In this document: piece by piece, positions 1 through 31,296 of the stretch | How positions within the stretch are numbered: the stretch's first letter is position 1 | Layout of the letters: every line of letters begins with the position of its first letter | DNA from: Chondrilla cf. caribensis | Taxonomy: Eukaryota; Porifera; Demospongiae; Chondrillida; Chondrillidae | Length of the DNA stretch: 64,000 nt | NCBI GenBank assembly: GCA_964020155.1 | Contig: OZ026554.1 | Span: forward strand, 2,908,827-2,972,826 | Reading direction: 5' to 3' | The notes under the pieces: generated by a model | Told to the model about the DNA's origin: nothing | The model's input: only the letters and a program-made list of their open reading frames with translations | Databases searched by the model: none | Translations under genes and position numbers: made by a program

Positions 1-3000
1 CTTCCACTGGAGTGTCACATGTCTCTTGTGAATGGCTGTGAGATGTTGTTGGAGACAGTCGATCATGCCATGGACCTCACTCTTGGCATTCATTTTATTG
101 ATGTAAGTTTAACAGCAATATAAGGACAGTATTTGTATTTTTGGCAATAAGTTGGTATATATGCAAGTATACACATACTCTATGTACTGTCCTGCACTTT
201 ACACCATTGTACATACGTACCTATTGAGAACCAACTGGTGTTAGCTAATGTTATTGAGAAAAATGTAAAAGTAATTTATCTTCTCCTAATTGATAATTTG
301 TCGATAATGACATGTAATGCTGTTTCATCTAAGAGGTCATTGTGTGTTTATGGTACACCTTATGAATTCTTGCCAAACACAACTTGCTCCACTGTGGTGT
401 TCTGTCTATATTATATAGACTATATTATATAGACTCACCTGGCCTATATAGGCACACTGGATATCTTTTGTTTACAACTGTGTTTATGATACATTGCATG
501 TTCTTAGTGAACCTGTCAAGTATATATACTTGTATGAATTATTGATTGTTTCACAGGACAGTGAGGAATATGATGACATCATGGGCTATTGTGGGTACTT
601 TGAAGACATGTGGCCTAAGAGTACACATCCAAGAACGCTCAACATCAACATAGTAAGTGGTGTAGTGGTGAGGACACTACATCTATTGTAGCTGTGTTAA
701 TTCAGTAACATGCTTTATTGCCTGATGACATCATACGTACATCAAAGAGAACGACAGTTCAGTATATTCTGATATTTCGCTGTAAGTGCCCACCTTAGAA
801 TAGTAAACAATCAAATCATAGTTCTGTAATGGTCGACACAATTAAACTACTCCAGAAAAGTACAATGAGCGTCATCAGCAACAAATTCTTACAAGATGTC
901 AGCAAGTAATTCCTGAATGTCAATGTCTGAGAAATCCTCAGTTGGTGGAGGAGGCTTCTGATTAGTAGAAAACTGAAATGTACAGTTGTTGAAAGTACTG
1001 CCAAGGAACACAGGTGTAGACAAACTCAGAGGCATCGTAGTCATAGCCATGACAATTAACAATCGTCAATGAACAAATATGCAAAGGTCAACAGGAGCTT
1101 TTTGATGGGCACAAGTGAGCAAACCCACCTAAAGGGCAGGTCCTCTCACTGTCTCACTGTACTTTAGCTACGTCAATGAATGAGCAATGAATGAAATGAA
1201 ATGAAAGTTTATGGAAGCAAACCCACTTGGTTATTGTATATGTACGGTATATCCTTTACGTGAATTTTGCACATCACCGCTTCCCATAGTAACTGGATGT
1301 AGAATCCTTAAAAGTGCATTAAAATGGCACATTTGAAGTACAGTGAGTAGTATGGGTTGTTTGAAATTGTCGAAGGAAGGCCTAAAACGAATTGCCAACC
1401 CCCTTAGTATATGTCAAGGGTGGCACTGAGGATGTTTGGTAAATTTGGCGTTGATTGGATGCAAACTGTTAGAGGAGTTTGCGAACAAACAAACAACAAA
1501 CAAACAGAGATCCCGTGAATTATACTAAGATTCTTGGGCTTTTGTGATTAGCTACCTACGTACTTACCACTTGGTTTGCACAGGGCTTACCGTGTTACTG
1601 TCCACGCCCTCAAGATCTGTCAGTAAACTTGGTGCACCTTACAAACCATGTGGTAACTATTACTTAGTGGTACAGTACTGCAAAGCACTTGTGCAGGTAT
1701 AGGCAAAGAATATTGTAGTGAAATAGTACCACAATTCGTACAACTACCATCTGTAGAAAATTGTGAAAAAGTGAAAAGCCTTCCACTTCCTAAACACCAG
1801 TATATCTAATAAATGACCTGTGAAATGTCCATAACTGGGTTGAGTTACTCCTTACAACACCAGCTGTCCTGATGACTCAGCTTGCCTGACTAAAGTGTTG
1901 GAAACCTGTAGCCATTCCAGTGCACTTAGTCACTGGCATTGCTGCCACAGTTTAATATTAAATTTTTGGAATCAGACAAATTGTTCATTTACAAGGTACG
2001 TAGTTAAGAGCTCAGTTTCCTCTGTGCACTCGGCTTTATTGCTTGCAGTTGTATCTGCAGTTCCTGGGAATTGTTCATCATAATTCGATGTGCATACAAT
2101 AACATGCTGTTAGCTGTCAGTCATCATGTTCCAACTTTTATACTTTGAGCTTGTGTTTTATTTGAAGTGCGTATAATATGTAGTACGTACTTTGGAGGAA
2201 GGTTCATACTGTGTTCCTTGCTCTTACAGTTTATTTACCAGATGTTATTTGTGTGTAGTATGCACATACATGTAATATCATCTGTAATGTCCCTACAGAC
2301 TGGATATGACTGTGAGGAGGAGGAAAGGGAAAGGTTCCTAAGACAAGTGAACACCGTCTGCTGTTCCCTTGTGAAAGGAGTTGCACAAAGACATGATGAG
2401 TACAAGTTTGTACTGAGTGCAGTGGCTGGAATACTGGACAAACATGCTCTTGTGGGTTTAGTGAAGAATGTGCTGATGTGTCAGTGGAAGTGGGACGAGG
2501 TGGGCCACAAGACAGTACTGACTGTGACCAGCAGCTCAAAATATCCAGTGAGTGTACCAAGTGTGCAGATTCTCACTAAATGTATTATTAGGGGTCCTTG
2601 CATCGTATTGATTTCATTTCACATACATTCTAACACAATTCTTTGGCAACACACCAACACTACTACATCAAATCAGTCAATTATTTGGCTGTCAGCACAA
2701 ATGTTTCACATTCAGCCTTTTAGTCTTGCTATATTTGCAGATAAATAACATCCTGACCTTGAGGTGTATGTACATATGATACGGTAGCCATTGAAATTAT
2801 GTTTCTACTGTAAAATTTGTACATTGTAAAGTTTACCTGAAGTTACTGTAAGTTCATTTAAAGTTGGCTCAAGGTTCATTTGAGGTTAGCACGAAGTTTA
2901 TTCGAAATTAGCTTGAAGTTTATCTGAAGTCAGCTTGAAGTACATTCAAAATAGATATGAAGTGCATTCGAAGTTAGCCCGAGGTTTTGTGTTGCCATAA

Positions 3001-4927
3001 TTCTGAAGTGTTTTTATTCCTCTCCATTACACTTAACAAGTTCATGGACAGTCGGTAATGTAACAGACAGAGATTGAATGAGTTATGGCAGCCTTTAGCG
3101 AGTATAAACATTAACGAATTGTGTCTCTTTGGCAAAATTGATACAATGCACCGCCAACTGCAAAAATCCAGCCTCTAGATAGATCACAGATACGAATGAT
3201 GTAGTCATTGCTCGATTGGAACGTGCGAATACATACATGCATGGCACACATCATATTGTTTTGTTTATGCTCTGACTGTTGTCTGACACTTCTGGTACAC
3301 TTCTTCCCTCTAGAATCAGCTCAATTTCCCTCCCAAAGACCCCTTCATGGTAAGAGTGTAGTATGAAGCACATTCACTGCACTTATATAGTCTAGTGTAT
3401 CCAGACCTCTGTCTGTTGGTAATCACTTTATTGTGCAGTCCTTCAACCAGTTTGAGTTGGATCTAGTGCTATCAGACCAGTATGTATACTCTTATCCACT
3501 TGAATCCCAATGTGTGGGTATTCTGTATCACCTTCAAAGGGACTGCTGTGCCAGTTTCATGTGGAGGCATAGCTGGTGCCTATCACAGTATAGTACAATT
3601 CACACCGTTTATTTTGCTAGTTTAGCTTTTGATCGAATCTGCCATTTGCTGACATCATTCACTGGATGACACCAGCAAGGCACATTGTATGTGTGTCCTA
3701 GTTATTGTACTGTACGTTGGAAGTGTTACTTATGAAGTGTCTGCTGCATTTGATTAAACATATGGATGTACAATATATTACATAAACTTTCCTTCAGATC
3801 CAATGTTTCTGTATTTGAGGATCTTATGCGTTTTTTATTCAATTTTATCATCTGTATTGCCATGTAACACAGTTTGATACTCTAGTGTTCTTTGTGCCCT
3901 GTAGGCATACCTGGATGATATATCACTTGATGATTATGTCTTTGAGGGTATAACATTCCCCCAGCAAATCCTGGACTGTGAACAGGACCGGACTGGACTT
4001 GTCTCACTTTGTCCCCCGTCTTCGGTCCACCCAAATCACCCCTCACAGTCACTTCTCATTCCACCTGTTCCTCCAGTCCAGCCCTCATCCCTCTCCTACA
4101 CACAGACCACAGAAGCTTCACAAACAGACAACCTTCAAGACCATCCAACCTCAGCAGCATCCAATGATCAGCAACATCAGCTCTCTTCTGATTGTGTTGA
4201 CTGTGTTAATTCTACCGAACAAGAAGCTGAGGTGAGAAGAGATGAAGCTGTAGCCAGACAGTCCAAAGGCAAGGACACCAGGGGAATGATCCCCCAGAAA
4301 TCATCTTCCGTACCTCATGTTGACCTTCCTCCCAATAAGAGGACCAGACAAATGTCGCCAAGTAAGTGTGTCTGTCTCTGTGAATTAGTTGTGTGTGTAT
4401 ACAGAATATTTCAAAGGTCACATCAAGTTTATTGCACATACATTTGAATATTGATATCATTATGAGACAATAAAAGTATGTAGAAATGGCCATTGTGGTG
4501 GCAATATCAATCACTATTGATCAAAATTAATTAACCGTGAAATTAAAACCTTGCATCGACACAAGCCCAAATCCTTCCATAATCAGAATGGAAAGGTATA
4601 TTCAATTTAACCTCTTCATTATCCCCATTGTGGTTGTGACTTTTCACCAGTTGAATAGAATACATAATATATTGAAGCTCTGAGAAGCCACTTCTCTTCT
4701 GACTGTTTGTCAGTCTGTTTTGTATTTGCATTTCATATTTGTACGTATATGTACGTACGTATTTCAGTCTGTATGAAAAATCTCCTCGTGATATGAACCC
4801 CATTTCCAGATCCTCTCCCACATTGTGGGTTTGTTTGCAGTGAATGCCATACATTACAGATAGTATTATGTGAGAGTAGATCTTCACTCAATTCCCTCTC
4901 TCTATTCCTTCAGCTGATCAACTGTGA
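1..4927 (+). CDS. Unidentified multi-exon gene, 3' part
   Basis: I do not recognise the protein. Exons that splice in phase are 1-102 (cut by the window edge), 557-652, 2299-2547 and 3315-3350, each followed by GTAAGT, GTAAGT, GTGAGT and GTAAGA donors. A further exon starts at 3439 after TGCAG; its best donor (GTATGT after 3479) leaves a phase that does not fit the next exon, so this junction is unresolved. Exon 3905-4361 is long and rich in Ser, Pro, Thr and Gln, so probably disordered, and ends in a basic stretch (PPNKRTRQ). A last exon at 4914 adds four codons and a TGA at 4925-4927. The 2299-2547 exon encodes an acidic start (CEEEERERF) followed by a helical segment with Cys and Trp residues. 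Its 3' end faces the 3' end of DHX16, about 2.4 kb away. Confidence 0.55.
2829..2981. repeat. 22-bp minisatellite, about seven diverged copies
   Basis: Degenerate head-to-tail repeats with a unit like AAGTTTATTCGAAATTAGCT plus TG lie in the intron between the 2299-2547 and 3315-3350 exons. The period stays 22 bp although the units differ at several positions, suggesting an old array. Confidence 0.75.
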
Positions 4928-4929
4928 CC

Positions 4930-6560
4930 TCCCAGAGAGGTCTTGGAACCTCTTGCTGTCTTCAGATCACAATTCACTGTTCCAATAACTGTTCATTTTA
5001 GTATAGAAAGCTGGTAATATTAGCATTTTTGGTATTATAAATATATTAGTATTGCCTTCAATATTATGCCATTATAGTGCAGTGCATGCATGTACGTATA
5101 ATTCTATTAATAGTGTCACTTGGAATTGCAATCATTTAGTGCATGCAACATAATTATTATACAGTGATAAAGCTATAAAATATTGCTATGCATAGGTTTG
5201 AGAGTATTGTTCATGCATGCATGTTTATGGATTTACGCAACTGTATATTTTTATTGTTTTGCTCTCCAATCTTCTGCATATGTGTCTTATTAGTAAAGTA
5301 TAGTAATACTGTGGCTATACGTACATACATTCACATGCAGTAAGTATTATTATGCAACATTTTATAAAACACGGTGCAATATTATTGACTGAATTTCATT
5401 AAGTGAGCTCACAAGACAAAAGTAATAATAATTTCCTGTATGACTTCAAATAAGCAGTTTACTCCATATAATAAGGAATTTGCAACCCACATTACCAATA
5501 CATTTCCTACACTAACATGCATGAAGTGAATACATTGATATGGCTTATATTATTAGTGTTTTGTCCAATTGGAAATGTTACATGTACATGCATCCATATG
5601 CATAGTTCTGACTAAAGCATACATACAATAATTAAAGGGTTGCAACATGCTCTGATCCACTGAGTTATTCATTATTATGCATTCCCTGCACCCATACCTA
5701 GCTATGTATTAAATGTAGGATACTATATTATGTGAAATATTACATTGAACATGCATGCATACCCTGATTGTTAAAAAGGACCACATACTAGACTAAGTAC
5801 GTATATAATATGGAATTCATATTGATCATATGAGCTACATAGAAAAGAAGGCATTTCTCCTATCTGGATCTAATATAATATTATGTAGACCCCAATGTAG
5901 TACTACACACAGACAGTGTCTGATATCTGGCCTTTAGGGTATAGTCAATGTCTGACAATAAATGATTATAGGACACATTAATTTAACAAAATAGTCTATA
6001 GGGAATTTTATGTACAAGATAGTGGATCCATCAATGTCAAAAATGTAATTTAGTACACGTTGACATCTATAAACAACAGTATAAGGTATACAGTGTGTAA
6101 ATCCAACTGGATATATGTATTATATTAGAGGTGCATGTGCACTTATTATTTGATCATGGTCCTCTATATTGTACTATTGTATGTGTAATATATAATAATC
6201 CAATATGTCATTGTATACACATACGTAGTTGTATAATTATATTTTCATAACTGTACAGGATAGGGACTGGATGGATTGAGCTGTTGTTTAGGCTTTAGTT
6301 ACGTATATCCTCGATATCAGAGAATGGAGATCCATTGTGTAAAACAAATGTTGAATGTACACACGTATGTTATACATCATGATAATATTATGTATAAGGA
6401 GTTATGCATGGACATTGATTCAATAGCTGCGGAGGGATTTTCCATATTTGTAGTTACTGCAGGGTTATATATCCTTATAGTGAAATCAACATCAAATATG
6501 GCTAGCTGGCCTCAAGCAGCATCCTATGTACATGCATCAGTATTCGTGCTGTGATGTATC
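4930..6560. other. Intergenic AT-rich DNA, no gene seen
   Basis: No coding exon, RNA gene or clear mobile element is visible between the end of the left gene and the repeat starting near 6570. The stretch is rich in short palindromic words such as CATGCATG and TACGTA, which occur throughout the window. Confidence 0.6.
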
Positions 6561-6569
6561 ACATGGACT

Positions 6570-7200
6570 CTAGAGAGGTCGTGGTGATGAGTGAAGAAAT
6601 CGAGAATTCCACTGGTCAGTACAAGGCCTGGTGTTTGTCACCGTGGTACTGAATACAGAATGGAAAATCATGATCACCTGGGTGGTTATATTGGAATGTA
6701 CATACAAAAGTACATGTATTGTTACATGCATCAAATGGACACAGGGGAGCCTTTGTGTCTGGCAATGAAATGTATCTTGTTGCAATTGGGCACTACCAGG
6801 TCCATAGCACCGTCATGATCACGAGTGGGTATATATATATATAATTATTGATGCTATGTTGCATCACGTGAACATGGAGTGGTCGTGGTGACCAACAGTA
6901 AATTTGCCTTTTTCTAGCTGGTACAACAAGCTCATAGCTCACCCAGGAGGGTGTGCAAGCATACTTGTTTGCGTTGCTAAGTCTGATATGGACTTTGGGC
7001 AGCCCTTGGTGGTCGACTGAAGACAAAATGTGCAATCACCTGGGTGGTCAACACAAGGTCTATAGTATATATACCTATATTGGAGTGTACATGCAAACGT
7101 ATATGCGCAATTATGTATGTATAATGTAGATACTGGGAAGCCTTTGGGACCAGTGACAAAACGTATCCCATTGGTTACCACCAGGTCTGTAGCAACTTCA
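6570..7200. repeat. Two diverged direct copies of a repeat
   Basis: About 6662-6813 and 7031-7197 share, in the same order, TCACCTGGGTGGT, TTGGA(A/G)TGTACAT, GGGAGCCTTTG or GGAAGCCTTTG, ACGTATC-like and ACCAGGTC(C/T)(A/G)TAGCA blocks. A GGTCGTGGTGA block precedes each copy. This looks like an old tandem duplication or two insertions of the same element. No coding capacity is seen. Confidence 0.6.
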
Positions 7201-7207
7201 AGAGAGT

Positions 7208-7246
<39 letters not shown>

Positions 7247-7268
7247 ATTATAAACACTCTCGAAGTTG
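7193..7268. repeat. AT-rich hairpin around an (AT)n tract
   Basis: Arms CAACTTCAAGAGAGTTTATA and, inverted, TATAAACACTCTCGAAGTTG flank an (AT)n core. The arms differ at two positions. It lies just 3' of DHX16 and next to the diverged direct repeat, so it may be a palindromic microsatellite expansion or the end of a small foldback element. Confidence 0.7.
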
Positions 7269-7358
7269 ATATATAATTAGTTATAAAGCTTTCCAATCAC
7301 ATGCAGTTTGTCATGCGAGATACAGTAGTTAAATGCTGTTACGCTTAAAATAAGTTAG

Positions 7359-25653
<18,295 letters not shown>

Positions 25654-25737
25654 CTCTATGTACATACATAAACGAAATACTCCGGCCAAAACTATTTATA
25701 AGCAGGACAACGCCATCTTCCTCGGTACTGCTGTTGA

Positions 25738-25778
25738 TTAGTCTGGCGTAGCCGACCTTTGATCCGCCATTTTATTTC
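25738..25778. repeat. Short dispersed repeat just upstream of DHX16
   Basis: AGTCTGGCGTAGCCGACC followed by TTGATCCGCCATTTTATTT lies about 85 bp upstream of the DHX16 start codon. The same block occurs at 30036, 30943 (partly) and, inverted, at 31258-31292, so it is a repeat end and not a unique promoter element. Confidence 0.65.
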
Positions 25779-25959
25779 GATTCTCATACGCCCTGACTGT
25801 GTACACAATAGATTTTATGCATAATAATGCACATGCCTAGATTATATAGGGGGAGCCTCAGTGAGAGTTCTCAGCCGGTGAATGGGCAAGGGGGACAAGG
25901 GAGGGGGTCTGTTGCAAGAGGATGGATGATGGGGTTTTGTTTGGTGAGAATGGTGATAT

Positions 25960-26760
25960 CAATGGTGGAGATTTAGACATGGAATCTGTTGGGAAATTAT
26001 CAATGATGTGCTGGAATGTATGTGGGTGGTCTAATCTGAGTATGGGAGAGCTATAATTGGGGAGATGTGTTGGTGAACAATGCGAGGGCTTTGGTCTTGA
26101 AGCAATACCAACCTAAGATCGTTGGTGTTGTTGAGAGCTGGGTTACATAAGAATGAAGAATTGGTTTTTGAGGGGTATAAGTGGTTTGGGAACAATAGAA
26201 AAATCACCCACAGGAAAGCAGTGTGTACGTGTGGTGGTGTGGGTGTTCTTGTGAAGGAGCCCCTATTGAGATTTTGGTCATGTGAGATGTTTGATGATGA
26301 GGTTGAAGACTTTTTATGGGTAAAATTTTCGAGTGTGGTTAGTGAGTTGGCGTTACTGCTTGCTGTATATATGTTACATCCCTCCTATCTCATCAGGGAG
26401 AGAGGTGTGCAATGAAGAGAGGTGGTTGCAGTTGTCTGCATGAACAAGTTAGCAAGTATGCCTGTCTTGGTACTGTCATTCTTTGTGGTGATGTTAATGC
26501 TAGATGTGGCAGCATTGATGAAGCTGAAGGTGTAGACTGTAGGGTCTCAGAAGACCATCTGATAAATGAGCAGGGTAGAATGATGATGGATTAGACTAGG
26601 TCACTTGGTCTGTGTGTGGTGAATGGAAGAGTTGGGAGTGGTGACTTCACTTGTGTCACATCAAAGGGGTCTTCAGTGGTAGATTATTGCCTGGTGTTTA
26701 AGGATGACCTTGAGGTTATTTCTGACTTTAAGGTGGTGTCCATGACTGATTTTGTAGATA
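25960..26760 (+). mobile_element. Non-LTR retrotransposon relic, APE-type endonuclease part
   Basis: Broken frames on the plus strand show, in order, MCWNVCGWSN, VVGVVESWV, EGYKWFGNNR, GGVGVLVKE, VILCGDVNARCG and SSVVDYCLV. This is the motif order of an apurinic-endonuclease domain (W/N..G, E.W, G.GV, GDFNAR, S..DY) of LINEs. Several stops and frame changes interrupt it, and reverse transcriptase does not follow. Confidence 0.8.
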
Positions 26761-26769
26761 GGTTCCAAT

Positions 26770-28140
26770 TCACCCACGCTTAACACTTCTTGTTAGGGAA
26801 TGGGTCTAGCTATGCCAGACTACATTGGAACTAGTACATTACTACTGGTTCCAATTCATACTTATCGTGTCTGCATACTACATAGGAAATTGCATGACCA
26901 CTAGCAGTAGGAATGTCACCACGGCTCTGTGGCATGAAGGTCAGCATAGATGATCCAACACGGTGTTAGAGTATCTATGATGTAAGTCACCAGTAAATAT
27001 TCTGCTGTCCACCTTACAATATTAACACATTCTCAATTGTGACATGTACGCATGTATTAGTATAGAAGACAGACCCCTCCAGTAGCAGGAAGTCCTTGTC
27101 ATTTGAGTTTAATTTTGGGAAGAGAGGGTGCGTAATGTATATGTCAGGATACACCTCAATCTTTCCCTGCTTTCGCACCTGCAAGAATGCACTGAGGTGG
27201 TTCTATGTAGTCTCAGAGGCCAGACCCTTACTGCAGCCTCTATGCTTTGAATGATTGCCATCAACCTCTTGGTCTGAGACCCACCTGGTACTTTTGTTTT
27301 CACATATATACCTAGCAAATAATTCAAACTCAAACACTGTGTTTCCTGTATGTGTAAAACAGGTTATTACACGCAGGAAAACACATGAATACAAGTTTAC
27401 TGATCTCTCTCAGTTCAGTCTGGCTACACAAGGCTATGCATGTGGCTGTAATGTGACTGGGTGGCTTCATGCTGTGGGTGTGTCTATTTATAACTGGCAT
27501 GCAGAAATTAAGTTTGTCACATGTGGCTATATTTTTTTTAGACCAAGACTAATCCCTCATACTGACAATGCTAATGGTATTTGCAGGTGTGGTTTGCCAC
27601 TCTTGCATAATGTGCTATTATTGGTTGAAGTGGCTAGTATACCTGACTGTGCACAATGATGTAATCTAGCTAATATGGACACTGGACAAGTGTGGGTAAG
27701 ACCTTCAAACCTCATATTATGCTCCTTGGTGGGAGGTGAATGTACCATTTGTGTTACATTTCAGATGATAAAGCAGACCACAAGAATGCCTGCCGTGTTT
27801 CAACAGCAATTTTCACAAGGTTTTATTTTGATGTTTTCATGTTGTGGTTTTATACTTTGTATCGTAACATCAAATTTTCAAGTTACGCCAAGCACTGCAA
27901 TGCGCCTAGTGTGAAAATCGGGAATTTTAAACTGCAGAATGGTTGGCTCTCAACAAGATGGCTAGTTTTCTTCATTAAAAATTTCACACCAATATGTATG
28001 TAGGTGGTTTGGTAGATTGTGTGATGTTATAACAATGAATTCACATGTGTATGTGCATGCGAAAAGGGCCCTTAGAGATTTTTTTAGTCGAATGCGCGTT
28101 TTTGGTATTGTTCGATAGCCTATTCCATACTGCAGACGAT
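26770..28140. other. Intergenic DNA, no gene seen
   Basis: Open frames of 60-134 codons occur on both strands, but none has a recognised motif, a consistent codon pattern or splice signals that would link it to a neighbour. It may include further decayed element sequence. Confidence 0.5.
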
Positions 28141-28147
28141 GGCGCTA

Positions 28148-28230
28148 TTGTTCCGTCCCAAGTTGACTCCGACCCCTTTTAAGCACCCGTAATAAACGCC
28201 TGTCCCAAGTTGGCACCGGGAATTACATAA
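28148..28230 (-). mobile_element. Short element related to 31303-32206, without its insertion
   Basis: On the minus strand it runs from GCCAACTTGGGACAGGCG through GGCGTTTATTACGGGTGCTT to GGAGTCAACTTGGGACGGAA. It matches both flanks of the element at 31303-32206 but is uninterrupted, with a single TTAA (28179-28182) at the point where that copy carries 824 bp of extra DNA. Confidence 0.75.
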
Positions 28231-28712
28231 GTGATCGACCGAGTAGTATACGAATAGCGAATTGCATGCTGTCACGACAAGAAATGAACACCTAGCAAAC
28301 AATTATGTCTAGGTTCTGATACAGAATGATTTTTATTATTTAGATGAGGATTAAGTAGCCAAAAATTCTGATTGTATATACAGTACTCTGTATAGTACTT
28401 TAGAGTCCACAGCGCGTTCCATTTAGCTCGCCACTTATTATATAGTAGGTATTAGACGGAGCAATATTTTTTTCCTATTTCCAAAATATTACAACGCAGT
28501 ATAAGCTATACATTGGAAAAAATTAAAAAATAGTTATAATGTCTACTTACAATTAAGGAATACAAATATCTTTCTTGAAAAGAAACATCTCATGATCTTT
28601 TTCTATGTAGGAAAGGAAAACACATCATGAGTAAACAAGTGAACTTGCATGGGACAACAAGCAGACTTTATAAGGATATGAAGTAGTGTATAGGTATGAA
28701 TAACCCTAACAA

Positions 28713-28855
28713 AAGAATCAACTTGGTACAGGAGTGCACTCCAACAAAGAAGTCAACTTGGGATAAGGAGTACACTCCAATGAAGGAGTCAACTTGGTAC
28801 AGGGGTGCACTCCAATGAAGGAGTCAACTTGGAACAAGGAGTACACTCCTTGATA
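28713..28855. repeat. 35-bp tandem repeat, about four copies
   Basis: Units like AAGGAGTCAACTTGGTACAG plus GGGTGCACTCCAATG follow each other. The core AGTCAACTTGG is the same as in the terminal motif of the elements at 28148 and 32180, suggesting the array grew from such an end. Confidence 0.8.
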
Positions 28856-28878
28856 CAAGGAGCTAGTGCATGCTAATG

Positions 28879-28919
28879 AAGGAGTCAACTTGGGACAATA
28901 GGTCCCAAGTTGACTCCTT
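28879..28919. repeat. Perfect 18-bp stem hairpin ending the tandem array
   Basis: AAGGAGTCAACTTGGGAC, a five-base loop, then the exact inverted copy. It shows that the 35-bp repeat motif was also copied in inverted orientation. Confidence 0.85.
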
Positions 28920-30035
28920 TGTTGGACTCCTTACCAGACCCTTTCACCAATAGAAATGTATGAAGTAATGTTTTGGATGCCTATTTGAAACCTGATAAAA
29001 TGACTGTCAAGTACAACAAAAAAGAAGACAAGAACGGAAACCCTACCAGTCAAGACAGCAGTAACAGTGAGGGTGCCCAGAAAGCTACGTGCATCTGTAG
29101 ATGTGCAAAGAGTCCCGGGAGTTATAGCGCATGTATCCAACCATAAACAGCCTCAATATCAGATGTTGACATCATATGGCTTATTAAGGATGTGCTGATG
29201 GCTTTGGATGTGAATGAGACTAAGAGTTTGTGGGTACCATGACCAGCAAATTGGACATTAGTACCTGTGAAAGTAGTTCTGGACCACAAATACCCCCCAC
29301 AAAGCCAGTGAAAAACACAATCACAGTGACCAATGTAAGGCAGCTATAAAGTACAGTGTATGTATACTATTTCAACATACATACTTCAATGAATACATAA
29401 CAGGTGATTATTACAGCATATTACAATGATGCCATGCTATTGAAGGTGAACCATTTTCTCAGTACACTCTGCAACTTATATACGAAAACATAATGTACAT
29501 CTATTGCAAATGATGCCATACTACAGGGGAATAGCTCAGAGCAAATGTTGACTACAACTCTGTACCCGTACATCATAAAAAGCAAGGACATCTATTGAGA
29601 GGAAGTATGACGTCTATGGAGAGGAAATATGCGTACCTGTACTGACAAAGGACCAGGTTGATAGTTATTTTGCATAGCTCCACAATCACTAGACAATGAG
29701 TGAGTTTTGTACATGACACAGTTCTCTACCTTTGTATATGGTGAAATGTAACTTTTGAAGAGAACTGTGATGTTCACTCGAGAGAGTGGTCAAGGTGTTG
29801 AAGGAGCATGAGGTACATACTTTATACATAGCTATATGCCACATATTATTAGCATGTACCTGATCCTATTGTAAAAGTTAATGTAGTTAGTAAATTCTCA
29901 CTGATTACACCATGTAGCAAGACTTTACCTACTTGCGCCTTGGGGCTAATATGGAGGAAGGAGGAAGCCGATTCAAACTCGTAAAGCACTTTCCTTTGCA
30001 GGGACAAAACTTACCATCTGACCTTCGTGTACCCT

Positions 30036-31296
30036 AGTCTGGCGTAGCCGACCCTTGATCCGCCATTTTATTTTGTTGGGGCGGAGAAAGGGTCTGGTCT
30101 GGTCTAGTCTAACTAGTTAGGCTAGGTCTGGTCTGGAACCTATTTCTGTACCGGGAGGCGGAGTCGACGATGACAAATCGTAAATTTATCGCACATTATC
30201 GCATATCCTAAGGGGGTATTTTCACTCATGCACAACGGTTGGCGAAGGATGCGTTGTCTTCGGCAGAGTCCTGTTGGCCTTGCGCAGCAATTACAATTCC
30301 AAAATATAGAAGAATTTTGCATTCTGAAGCAAACAGCCATATGTTTTTGAGATTTGTTGCAAAAGGGAGACCGCTACCCCCCGATTTGACACTGAGAGAT
30401 AGATAGAGCCGACCGAATTTACGTAAACGGGTGGTTTTCACGGATTTAGACAGTCAACGATAGCCAAACTACACTTCTATACTGGAATAGAGAGATCAGA
30501 AATATAGTCAAGTGATGACATGGCTTCGATGTAGATTATCATTCAGCCTTTTAAGATCGGCAATCACAGCAATAAGAGGATCCAGAACAAGTGCTACACG
30601 AAGAGTGAACACTGATCAAATTGATCTGGCCATAGCTGAGGGTCGTATACCCTCAGCATGAATGACTAGTTTTAGATTATGATTTTCACGTGATTATAGT
30701 GTATGTCTATTTAATCAAAAGCCTCACAAACCATACATGTTAATTTCTCGTACAATTATCCCATTATTTGATTTCTATTTCACCATTTTACAAAGTAATT
30801 GTGATATAATACTTCTATACTGGAAATGAGCCATCATTAGTCGTTCACGTTTTTATGCGTCTAAAAGGCGTTCTGCAATCTGATTGGGCGCACGAATTCC
30901 TGCGCCGTGGCACAGAAATAGGTTCCAGACCAGACCAGACCCTAGTCTGGCGTAGCCGACCCTTTCTCCGCCTTGCCTCCAAGTGGGATAAGCCTTACTC
31001 ATCAACACTCCATTGGTTACGTTGCCGTGTAACTTTCTCCCTGTTGAGATCAGCCATTTGCTGCATTAGGGGAGCGCGCTCCAGCTGTGGCCATACACTG
31101 AATTGGACAACATCCGGCCATTGATCTGGCAATTGCTGAATCACAGTGAATGTATTAATGTGATGCCCGTTAATTTAACATAAAGTTAATCTTATTGTTT
31201 ATGCTTTAATCCCACACTATTATGGTAAAAAAAAATTAAAAAAAATAATAAATAAAATAAAATAAAATGGCGGATCAAGGGTCGGCTACGCCGTTT
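30036..31296. mobile_element. Nested inverted repeats, likely a 1.26-kb non-autonomous element
   Basis: The outer arms are GTCTGGCGTAGCCGACCC..GATCCGCCATTTTATTTT at 30036-30075 and its inverse at 31258-31292. Inner arms AGGTTCCAGACCAGACC at about 30910-30940 face their inverse at about 30115-30150. A further direct copy of the outer end lies at 30943-30970, and ACTTCTATACTGGAA occurs twice (30473, 30812). No transposase was found. This suggests one element inserted in another, or a composite. Confidence 0.6.

Noticed and set aside
28713..28919. Regular repeats that could suggest a CRISPR array
   Set aside because: The 35-bp units follow each other directly without unique spacers, and the window is eukaryotic.
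29000..29146. 48-residue frame starting MTVKYNKKEDKNGN
   Set aside because: Hydrophilic and possibly coding-like, but short, unrecognised and without splice links to anything; further downstream frames in the area carry stops.
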